A stretch of 5,490 nt of DNA, taken from NCBI GenBank assembly GCA_937919075.1, contig CALFOF010000254.1:1-5490 (forward strand). The letters are read 5' to 3'. The notes below the pieces were generated by a model that was given only the letters and a program-made list of their open reading frames with translations, did no database searches and had not been told where the DNA came from. The position numbers and the translations under genes were made by a program. The first letter of the stretch is position 1, and the number at the start of each line of letters is the position of its first letter. This document shows positions 1 through 5,490 of this stretch, in pieces. The DNA is from an uncultured Cyanobium sp. Its GTDB lineage: Bacteria > Cyanobacteriota > Cyanobacteriia > PCC-6307 > Cyanobiaceae.

Positions 1-1113
1 GCCAGTTCCACTGCCACGATGGCCACCACGACGCAGATCAACTCCTTTGGAGCGAGCCAGGGCCCTCTGGTGGGGCTGATCGGCACCACCGACTCCCGCC
101 TCGGCACGATCACCCTGGTGGGCGAGAGCGCATTGGTGGCGATTGCAGAGGCCTATCTTAAGCAATTGGATCTTCGCCAGCGACAGGTGGCCCTTGCCGT
201 GCGCATTCTTGATATCAATCTGGAGAACTCTCAGGATATTGCTAACAGCTTTGCGTTCCGTTGGGGCAATAACTTCATCGTCAATGATAATGGACAGTTG
301 CTGGGGGCATTCGGCCGGCTGCTTCCGCCTACGGCTGAATCGTTTCTAGGGGCGCCGGTTCAAAACCCCAGCCTCCAATACCCACGCGACAACTTTTTCG
401 ATTTTGTACAAGCTCAGATCGTTTCGCGTAACACCAAGCTGATTGCCAGTCCCACTCTGATCCTTCAGGAAAATCCCTCCCGTCTTCGGGAAGGTGGTGG
501 TGGCACTGCCTCTGGCGGTGGTGGTGCGACCAACCAGGGCCTGGATTCCTACACCATCGATTCGCCGATCGCCCGCAGCCTCGCCAATGAGGCGGCCGTG
601 CGGGTGGGCACCAATGTGATCACCAACGTCTCGGTGGATCAGCAGGAGAATGGCGGCACTCAATGCACCCTTGAGCTCTCCACGGCCGGCCTGGTGTTGG
701 GCGCCCGTGTGGAGAAGATCGATGACAACGGCTTCGTCACATTCTCGCTCTCTCCCAGCATCTCCGCCGTCACCGACACGGTCCCGGGGCCTCCCACCTG
801 CACCAGTGAGGTCAGCATTCTCAGCGTGCGACGGCTGGATACTGGTGCCCTGCGGGTTCGTGACGGCCAGACCCTGATCCTCACTGGTGTCATTTCTGAT
901 GTGGATGTTGCCGAGGTAACGAAATGGCCGATCCTCGGCGACATTCCCCTGATCGGTCAGTTCTTCCGGGGTTCCTCCAACCGACGCGAAAAGCGAGAAT
1001 TGGTGATCATGGTCACCCCGAGAATCATCTCCGACACCGACGGTGGCACCTTCGGCTATGGCTTCCAACCTTCCACCCCCGAATCCCGCCAGTTCATGAG
1101 CAACCCGCAATGA
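1..1113 (+). CDS. pilQ: Type IV pilus-type secretin (PilQ/GspD family), C-terminal part, 5' truncated by window edge
   Basis: Outer-membrane secretin: it forms the multimeric gated channel through which a type IV pilus (or, in other bacteria, type II secretion substrates) crosses the outer membrane. The frame is open from base 1, so the ATG at 19 is internal and the true start lies upstream; 370 residues are visible. Residues about 20-60 look like the end of a periplasmic N-domain (strand LGTITLVG, then a helix). The secretin barrel follows, from about VALAVRILDINL onward, with SPTLIL (150-155) and AAVRVGTNV (198-206). The family signature is seen as GQTLILTGV followed by WPILGDIPLIGQFF (309-322), and the domain ends in VTPRII (338-343). 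A 27-residue tail follows. Odd points are a Gly-rich insertion at about 158-196 and two cysteines (codons 222 and 267). PilQ is preferred over GspD because cyanobacteria generally have pili but no type II system; that is inference, since the upstream pil genes are not in view. The secretin family call itself is secure. Confidence 0.93.
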   Translation, partial: ASSTATMATTTQINSFGASQGPLVGLIGTTDSRLGTITLVGESALVAIAEAYLKQLDLRQRQVALAVRILDINLENSQDIANSFAFRWGNNFIVNDNGQLLGAFGRLLPPTAESFLGAPVQNPSLQYPRDNFFDFVQAQIVSRNTKLIASPTLILQENPSRLREGGGGTASGGGGATNQGLDSYTIDSPIARSLANEAAVRVGTNVITNVSVDQQENGGTQCTLELSTAGLVLGARVEKIDDNGFVTFSLSPSISAVTDTVPGPPTCTSEVSILSVRRLDTGALRVRDGQTLILTGVISDVDVAEVTKWPILGDIPLIGQFFRGSSNRREKRELVIMVTPRIISDTDGGTFGYGFQPSTPESRQFMSNPQ

Positions 1114-1138
1114 CCTTGACTTGGGATGAGGGCTCAGA

Positions 1139-1951
1139 TCAGAACGCCAGGGGGATGAACGCTTTGGCGGCCAACGGCAGCAGGAATTGGATCACACCCA
1201 TTGCTCCCCCCACCATCTGGCTGCCGATGGCGTTGCCTTCCTCTTTGCTCCGCTTGGGCCCTGTTGCTAATTCGGCTGAGGCCTTTTTCAACTGCTCAGA
1301 TGTGGCCTGATCGCCATCGGCGGCATACAGCTGGGCCGCATAGCTGAAATCTGCGGCGGCCTGCTCGTTCTTGGCCTGCTCTCCCCGCACGATGCCGCGC
1401 GCCACCCAGCTGATCGCCGCTTCCTGATCGCGCTGGATCGCCGCATCAAAGAAGCGTTCCGCCTCGGGCAGCCGCCCCGCCTTGGCGGCCGCCACGCCGG
1501 CGTTGTGCAACTCGGCGTAGCTCTGCAACGCCGGATCAATGCCCCGCGCTCCTTGCCAGTGGGTAGCGGCCAGGCTGCCGTTGTCGACCTGGGCGCCGCT
1601 GAGATCGGCATCACGCAGGTCGGTGCCTTGCAGATTTGCCCCGCGCAGGTCGGCGCCCCGGAGCGAGGCCCCCTGCAAGCTGGTGAAGCTGAGATCTGCG
1701 CCGCCTAACCGGGCCCCATCCAGGCGGGCGCCGCTCAGGTTGGCGCGTTGCAGCGCGGCGTTGCGCAGGTCGGCGTCGCGCAGATCGGCGCGCACCAGAT
1801 CAGCGTCCTGGAGCTTGCAGCGCGGGCACGAGCGGGTGTCAAGCAGGCGCACCAGCGTTTCAAAGGACGCCGCGCTGGCAGGCATGGCGAGCCCGAAGGC
1901 CGTGAGCGGACCCAGCAGCAGCACAGCCAGCCGTGGACGGGGACCGCTCAT
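1139..1951 (-). CDS. Secreted CxxC-pentapeptide-repeat protein with TPR-like region and hydrophobic C-terminus
   Basis: 270-residue protein of unknown precise function. Residues 8-27 form a hydrophobic signal peptide ending in PASA, with likely cleavage after Ala27, so it is predicted to enter the periplasm (or thylakoid lumen). Next comes a CPRC motif (Cys42, Cys45), then about 18 tandem pentapeptides of the A(D/N)LxG type (about 45-134), expected to fold as a right-handed quadrilateral beta-helix of about 4.5 coils. Residues about 143-212 are alanine-rich helical pairs resembling two TPR units (AGRLPEAERFFDAAIQRD is the clearest). The last 25 residues are hydrophobic and could be a membrane anchor. 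The ATG at 1951 was chosen because it puts the signal peptide at the N-terminus and has GAAGG 10 nt upstream; the frame stays open to 2320, but the upstream stretch overlaps the transglutaminase gene and looks non-coding. It lies 85 nt after the transglutaminase gene on the same strand and may be the last gene of that operon. A scaffold or protein-interaction role is plausible but unproven. Confidence 0.9.
   Translation of the reverse strand: MSGPRPRLAVLLLGPLTAFGLAMPASAASFETLVRLLDTRSCPRCKLQDADLVRADLRDADLRNAALQRANLSGARLDGARLGGADLSFTSLQGASLRGADLRGANLQGTDLRDADLSGAQVDNGSLAATHWQGARGIDPALQSYAELHNAGVAAAKAGRLPEAERFFDAAIQRDQEAAISWVARGIVRGEQAKNEQAAADFSYAAQLYAADGDQATSEQLKKASAELATGPKRSKEEGNAIGSQMVGGAMGVIQFLLPLAAKAFIPLAF
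1550..1819 (-). repeat. Tandem 15-bp coding repeats (pentapeptide array)
   Basis: About 18 degenerate 15-nt units inside the pentapeptide gene encode consecutive motifs such as ADLVR, ADLRD, ANLSG, ADLRG and ANLQG. On the plus strand they appear as recurring variants of gcgcaggtcggc. Leu or another hydrophobic residue holds the central position and Ala, Thr or Gly the i-2 position in nearly every unit. The last three or four units (AQVDN, GSLAA, THWQG) are more diverged, which would be consistent with a capping end of the helix. Confidence 0.85.
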
Positions 1952-1980
1952 TGTTCGGTGGCCTTCGGAATCCACGTGTT

Positions 1981-2040
1981 CTACCGAGCCGCACGCTTGC
2001 TTGCCTTGGGTCTGGATCGGATCCCCTTCCGGATGCTCAT
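1981..2040 (-). CDS. Possible 19-residue basic peptide, coupled to the transglutaminase gene
   Basis: A 20-codon ORF whose ATG overlaps the TGA of the transglutaminase gene as ATGA and which ends in TAG at 1983-1981. It would encode MSIRKGIRSRPKASKRAAR, with nine Arg/Lys residues and no acidic residue. It occupies most of the 85-nt gap before the pentapeptide gene. The ATGA overlap is the usual arrangement for translational coupling, but there is no strong ribosome-binding site, no family is recognised, and an ORF this short can arise by chance in GC-rich DNA. It could serve as a coupling or leader ORF for the next gene, or be meaningless. Confidence 0.2.
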   Translation of the reverse strand: MSIRKGIRSRPKASKRAAR

Positions 2041-3866
2041 GCCTGCGGGTTCGGAGCAGCGGCGGGCGCACGGCTGAGCTGTTGCCGCAGCCGGCGCAGG
2101 CGCTGGCTGGAGGCCTGGCGCTCTTCCTGCGGCTGTGCCGGTCCGAACCGTTGCCGCAGATAGGTGCGTGCCAGCTCATCGAGCACGCCATCGAGATCAG
2201 GACGTTGCTGTCCGGCCCTGCGGCAGAAGTGACCGAGGTCCTCGCCGGGGAGGGGGTCGAGCCCGAGTCCGTGCAAGCGCTCAAGGCAGCGATCCAGCTC
2301 GCGACGCAGGCCATCGGCATCCCGCCGTCGCTGGGTCCAGCGCATCAGGGGTAGCACCAGAGCGAGGCAGAGGGCCAAGGAGGCCACAAGCACCACGCCG
2401 ATCCATTCGTGCCGCTTGCCCAGCAGCCGTTCAATCAAGGCCAGCTGGTCCTGGCGGTTGAAGCCCATCACCCAGCCGGTCCAGCGCAGATCGATGCCGC
2501 GCCATTGCAGCAATGTCCAGCCCAGCGGGCTGAACTGACGAGGGGTCTGCCCGGCGGAAACCGGCTGACCCGCGGTAATCCGCAGCGGCGACACCCAGGC
2601 GGTGGGATCCACCATGACCCAGCCCTGATCGGCGAGCCACACTTCGCTCCAGGCATGGGCATCGCTCTGGCGCACATCCAGGTAACCGCCGCCGCCCACC
2701 TGGGGCACCCAGTCACCCCCCTGATACCCCAGCACGATGCGAGCCGGCACACCGGCGGCGCGCATCAGGGCCGTGAAGCCAGAGGCGAAGTGCTCGCAGA
2801 AGCCGGTGCGGGTGTCGAACAGGAAGGCATCCACCGGATGGGGGCCGGGCAGCAGACCGGGCTTGGTGGTGTAACGGAACGGCTGCGACAGGTACCAGCG
2901 CTGAGCTGCCGCCACCCGATCGGCAGGGGCGAGGGTGTCCTTCCACTCACGCCCGAGCGCCTGGAGGCGAGGGTTGAGGCCCACGGGAAACTCCAGGGCG
3001 GCATCCCGTGGGGGCTGGCGCTTCCAGGTGGCTGGCGCGCTCAGGTCGGTGAAGCCGTAGGCCCGACGCTCGATCGGTGGACGGTTGTTCAGCAGCACGC
3101 CATCGGGGCTGATCCGCAGGTCCGGATCCAGCGGTTGCCCTTGCCCGCTCCAGGGCAGCACGGGCAACAGGGTGGGTTCTGCCAGCCAGAATTGCTCACG
3201 CGCGCCAGTTCCCTGTTGGTTCGCTGCACCGGCGGCGGAGCGGGCCAACGCATCGAATCTGTCCTCCCCAGGCAGCCGTTCCCAGCGCTGGCCATCGAAG
3301 CTATGAAGCGTGAGCACCCGCCAGTAGCGGGCCTCCGGAGGCGGGGGCTGCTCATTGGCAAAGCTGATCCGGGCGGCTGGCGTGTCCACCGCCACCAGGT
3401 CGGCGATGCTGCCGGTGTCGAGGCGATCGGAGAGGCCGGTGCGGGCGGTCTGTCCCATCGGCACCGTCCAGATCGGCCCGACCCGGGGCACCAACAGAAA
3501 CAGCACCAGAACCAACGGCAGGGCCGCAGCGAGCAGGCGCAGGCTGCGCCCCAGCAGGGTCCGTACCTGCAGCGCACCACCCAGCTCCAGCGCAAGCAAG
3601 CTGCTGAGTGCCAGCAGCGTGGTGAGCAATTGGATCAGGCTGGGCCCCAGCCCGGGCAACAGGGCCGCCATCACGCCGGTGATCACCAGCAGCAACAGCG
3701 AGGAGCGGCGCAACTCGCTGCGGGAGCGGGCCTCGCGCAGCTTCAGGGCGGTCAGCGCCATCAGACAGATCGCCCCCCAGCTCAGGGGCATGCCGGTGTC
3801 GATGGCCGGCAGCAAGGTGGCCAGCAGGCCGAGCGCCAGCCATTGCAGCCGCTGGTGCCCGCTCAC
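2037..3866 (-). CDS. TgpA-type membrane transglutaminase-like protein (DUF3488 / transglutaminase core / DUF4129)
   Basis: 609-residue inner-membrane protein. Five hydrophobic segments at about residues 8-22, 27-43, 55-71, 75-95 and 109-127 make up the N-terminal DUF3488-like membrane region. A large extracytoplasmic part follows, with a transglutaminase-like papain-fold core. The Cys-His-Asp triad is intact: Cys357 in TGFCEHFASG, His404 in SDAHAWSEVW and Asp420 in MVDPTAW. A sixth membrane segment (about 488-509) leads to an Arg-rich cytoplasmic DUF4129-like tail that ends in an Ala/Pro-rich stretch. Domain order and length match TgpA-type proteins; the P. aeruginosa member is required for viability, and its natural substrate is not known to me. 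The GTG at 3866 is chosen because GTGA overlaps the stop of the upstream DUF58 gene by 4 bp, which suggests coupled translation. A GTG at 3893 would add nine residues before the first helix and cannot be excluded. Confidence 0.93.
   Translation of the reverse strand: MSGHQRLQWLALGLLATLLPAIDTGMPLSWGAICLMALTALKLREARSRSELRRSSLLLLVITGVMAALLPGLGPSLIQLLTTLLALSSLLALELGGALQVRTLLGRSLRLLAAALPLVLVLFLLVPRVGPIWTVPMGQTARTGLSDRLDTGSIADLVAVDTPAARISFANEQPPPPEARYWRVLTLHSFDGQRWERLPGEDRFDALARSAAGAANQQGTGAREQFWLAEPTLLPVLPWSGQGQPLDPDLRISPDGVLLNNRPPIERRAYGFTDLSAPATWKRQPPRDAALEFPVGLNPRLQALGREWKDTLAPADRVAAAQRWYLSQPFRYTTKPGLLPGPHPVDAFLFDTRTGFCEHFASGFTALMRAAGVPARIVLGYQGGDWVPQVGGGGYLDVRQSDAHAWSEVWLADQGWVMVDPTAWVSPLRITAGQPVSAGQTPRQFSPLGWTLLQWRGIDLRWTGWVMGFNRQDQLALIERLLGKRHEWIGVVLVASLALCLALVLPLMRWTQRRRDADGLRRELDRCLERLHGLGLDPLPGEDLGHFCRRAGQQRPDLDGVLDELARTYLRQRFGPAQPQEERQASSQRLRRLRQQLSRAPAAAPNPQA
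3863..3866 (-). other. GTGA stop/start overlap (translational coupling)
   Basis: The TGA that ends the DUF58 gene (3865-3863) shares bases with the GTG proposed to start the transglutaminase gene (3866-3864). No clear Shine-Dalgarno sequence precedes it, so initiation would rely on ribosomes terminating on the upstream gene. This would tie the amounts of the two membrane proteins together. Confidence 0.6.
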
Positions 3867-4819
3867 GGCAGCAGGGCCAGCGCCATCAGGCACTGGTCGC
3901 GATGGCGGCTACCACTGCCCGGTGCAATGGTGGTGGCAACGAGGATCAGGCCGTAGCTGTGAGCGGTGGCGCTCAGCGCCCAGATGCGGGCGCTGAGGTG
4001 GTTGAGTGCCTGCTCCTTGGGTAGGCCCGGTTGGAGGCCAAGCAGGAGCTCTGAAGGCTGGGCGCCGGCAAACACTTTGGCGTGGGCCCCCCGACCACGC
4101 GCCAGCGACTTCCAGTAGAGGCGGCTGACCCCTTCTTCCGCCCTGTGGGGCCGGAGGTCGACCCAGTCGTCGTGTCCCACGGCGCTCTGGGGGGCGTTCA
4201 GGTTCGCCTGGTTGCCTTGCGCATCGCTGCACGATTCCGCAACCGGCCCCTCGCAGCGGGCCGGGTAAACCAGCTGAGCCATGGGGGGTTCCCACAAGCT
4301 CCAGCAGCGGAACAGGCCGAGGGGAGCGCTGGAGCTGATGCGCAGCCGTCCGGGCCGTTGCAATCCGCGCTGCTGTGGCTGCCAGGGAATCGACAGCAAC
4401 GACTGACCCGGCTGGATCTCCTGATCGGTGACCCCGACGGTGGTGTTCTCCCTGACGGAGGCTCCCTGGATGAAGGCGATGCGCAGCTGATCGCGATGGC
4501 AGCGGCTGCGCACGACCACCGGATAAGTGAGCGGGGCATCGGCGAATCCGGGTGGGGGGGCGCTGCAGCTCATCTCAAGCCCCTGCAGGTTGAAGGCGGT
4601 GAGATGCATCGCCAGCAGGAAGAGCCCCAGCAGCAGAAAGGACATCATTAACGCCCCATTGCTCTGCAGCTGGATGCCCACCACCTGCAGCAAGGCGACG
4701 GCCAGCAACCAGAGGACGCCGAAGCCGGTGGGCAGGATGTAGACGCTTCGGGCGCCCAGACGAAGTTGTTGCCCGGTGTTGGGCCGGAACATGCCGGTGA
4801 ACTTGGCCGGCTTGGGCAT
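3863..4819 (-). CDS. DUF58 domain membrane protein
   Basis: 318-residue protein with two close hydrophobic segments near the N-terminus (about 26-50 and 55-78), followed by a soluble part. The diagnostic DUF58 motif is at about residues 217-242: DDWVDLRPHRAEEGVSRLYW followed by KSLARG, matching the family pattern of an acidic/aromatic start, LRxY/H, a turn, R-x-h-x-W-K and AR. DUF58 proteins are standard partners of MoxR ATPases and are thought to be membrane-bound clients or adaptors, some with a vWA-like fold; the exact role is unknown. The gene sits between MoxR (10 nt upstream) and the transglutaminase (4-bp overlap), the classical order. The start is uncertain: ATG 4819 avoids overlap, whereas ATG 4843 would add eight residues and overlap the MoxR gene by 14 bp; neither has a good ribosome-binding site. 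The soluble part carries several cysteines (85, 107, 172, 189, 197, 310), with no obvious metal-binding spacing. Confidence 0.9.
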   Translation of the reverse strand: MPKPAKFTGMFRPNTGQQLRLGARSVYILPTGFGVLWLLAVALLQVVGIQLQSNGALMMSFLLLGLFLLAMHLTAFNLQGLEMSCSAPPPGFADAPLTYPVVVRSRCHRDQLRIAFIQGASVRENTTVGVTDQEIQPGQSLLSIPWQPQQRGLQRPGRLRISSSAPLGLFRCWSLWEPPMAQLVYPARCEGPVAESCSDAQGNQANLNAPQSAVGHDDWVDLRPHRAEEGVSRLYWKSLARGRGAHAKVFAGAQPSELLLGLQPGLPKEQALNHLSARIWALSATAHSYGLILVATTIAPGSGSRHRDQCLMALALLP

Positions 4820-4829
4820 CGCCAGCCGT

Positions 4830-5490
4830 TCAGCGGAGACCATCGACGCCCGCCAGCAAACGCTGGCTCCAACTGCCGGCCTCGCTGGCGCCGGTGCCGT
4901 TGGAGCCGATCGGCTCGCCATCGTCCATGCGGTGTTCGCAGACGCTCGGCAGCACGGCCTGCACATCCGCGGGAATCACGAAATCGCGCCCTTCGAGCAA
5001 CGACCAGGCCCGCGCCGCCGCCAGCAGCGACTGGGCCGCACGTGGCGAGAGCGGCGAGGCCCCGAAGCTGCCCTGACGGCTCAGCTCCACCAGATCGAGC
5101 ACGTAGGCCAGCAGAGAAGGCTCGGCATGTTGGGCCGTCGCCTGCTGCTGCAGGGCGAGCAGATCGGCGGGGCTCAGCAGGGCTGGCAGCTGCTCCGGCC
5201 GCATCGCCTGGCCGCTGAGCAGGGCCAGCTCCGCCTGCCGCGCCGGGAAGCCGAGGGTGAGCCGCATCAGGAAACGATCCAGCTGGGATTCCGGCAGCGG
5301 GGCGGTGCCGGTTTGATCAAGCCCGTTCTGGGTGGCGATCACGAAGAAAGGGATGGGCAGCGCATGGCTGGTGCCATCGACGCTGACCCGGCCGCTGGCC
5401 ATCGCCTCCAGCAGGGCGCTCTGGGTGCGCGGGCTGGCCCGGTTGATCTCATCGGCCAGGAGCACCTGACTGAACAGGGGGCCGGGCTGG
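4830..5490 (-). CDS. MoxR-family AAA+ ATPase, C-terminal part, 5' truncated by window edge
   Basis: The C-terminal 219 residues of a MoxR-type AAA+ ATPase, open to the window edge. The Walker A (P-loop) part lies beyond 5490, and a GTG at 5465 inside the Walker B strand is not the real start. Visible motifs, numbered from the first complete codon (5489): Walker B as LLADEINRA (10-18), sensor 1 as FVIATQN (49-55, Asn55), an arginine-finger region as ESQLDRFLMR (67-76), and the lid domain with the sensor 2 region around SPRAAQSLL (148-156), followed by LLEGRDFVIPADVQAVLP. MoxR ATPases are hexameric and are thought to act as chaperones that mature or insert cofactors into partner complexes; the partner here is probably encoded by the DUF58 and transglutaminase genes immediately downstream. 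The stop at 4832-4830 precedes the chosen DUF58 start by 10 nt. All catalytic motifs in view appear intact. Confidence 0.95.
   Translation of the reverse strand, partial: QPGPLFSQVLLADEINRASPRTQSALLEAMASGRVSVDGTSHALPIPFFVIATQNGLDQTGTAPLPESQLDRFLMRLTLGFPARQAELALLSGQAMRPEQLPALLSPADLLALQQQATAQHAEPSLLAYVLDLVELSRQGSFGASPLSPRAAQSLLAAARAWSLLEGRDFVIPADVQAVLPSVCEHRMDDGEPIGSNGTGASEAGSWSQRLLAGVDGLR

Noticed and set aside
19..21. ATG at 19 as the secretin start
   Set aside because: The frame is open upstream to base 1, no ribosome-binding site precedes it, and the secretin N-domains would be missing.
346..1110. 254-codon minus-strand open frame opposite the secretin
   Set aside because: Antisense to a secretin with a clear signature; the translation is low-complexity Gly/Asp/Arg with no domain.
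1274..1288. GGCTGAGGCC followed by TTTTT as a plus-strand terminator for the secretin
   Set aside because: The stem is only 3 bp, it lies within the pentapeptide coding sequence, and it is 160 nt past the secretin stop.
2010..2036. ATCC/GGAT inverted repeat in the gap after the transglutaminase gene as a terminator
   Set aside because: The stem is only 4 bp and there is no T-run on either strand; not enough for a hairpin terminator.
1952..2320. N-terminal extension of the pentapeptide protein by 123 codons
   Set aside because: It would bury the signal peptide inside the protein and overlap the transglutaminase C-terminus; the extension looks like out-of-frame sequence.
1539..2354. 271-codon plus-strand open frame across the pentapeptide array
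   Set aside because: The Arg/Ser/Ala-rich repetitive product is the complement of the 15-bp repeats; the minus-strand frame has the signal peptide and pentapeptide pattern.
2409..3956. 515-codon plus-strand open frame opposite the transglutaminase gene
   Set aside because: It is antisense to a gene with clear domains and an intact catalytic triad. Its product is Gln/Gly/Arg-rich without recognisable domains, as expected from the complement of GC-rich coding DNA.
1..5490. Cyanobacterial HIP1 palindrome (GCGATCGC), CRISPR arrays, tRNA genes, insertion sequence ends
   Set aside because: Reading through the window I found no exact HIP1 site and none of the other elements. Near-matches such as GGCGATCGG are single chance occurrences.

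Overview
The window looks like a piece of a high-GC cyanobacterial chromosome, most likely a Synechococcus/Cyanobium-type picocyanobacterium. This assignment is inferred from gene content: a type IV pilus-type secretin with a Gly-rich insertion, a secreted CxxC-pentapeptide-repeat protein of a type common in cyanobacteria, and very compact packing. No rRNA, tRNA, mobile element or CRISPR array was seen, and no marker gene fixes the genus.

Layout: positions 1-1113 (+) hold the C-terminal part of a secretin (PilQ/GspD family) whose 5' part lies outside the window. It converges on a four-gene minus-strand cluster with only 25 bp between the two stop codons. Read in its own direction, from 5490 down to 1139, the cluster is: a MoxR-family AAA+ ATPase (5' end off the window), a two-helix membrane protein with a DUF58 domain, a TgpA-type membrane transglutaminase-like protein, and a secreted pentapeptide-repeat/TPR protein. 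The first three are packed as one transcription unit: there are 10 nt between MoxR and the chosen DUF58 start, and a 4-bp GTGA stop/start overlap between DUF58 and the transglutaminase. The fourth gene follows after 85 nt. A possible 19-codon basic ORF sits in that gap, joined to the transglutaminase gene by an ATGA overlap.

How they may work together: MoxR, DUF58 and transglutaminase genes are a known recurrent trio. The ATPase is thought to act as a chaperone or remodelling factor for a membrane-bound client complex, and the transglutaminase-like domain faces the periplasm with an intact Cys-His-Asp triad. The downstream pentapeptide protein is predicted to be exported, so it could be a periplasmic partner or substrate, but this rests on gene order alone. 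The secretin belongs to a separate unit (pilus or DNA-uptake machinery in the outer membrane).

Nothing here clearly amounts to a wholly new system. The points most worth a second look are the pentapeptide/TPR protein as a fourth member of the MoxR cluster, the coupled mini-ORF, and the Gly-rich insertion and cysteine pair of the secretin.
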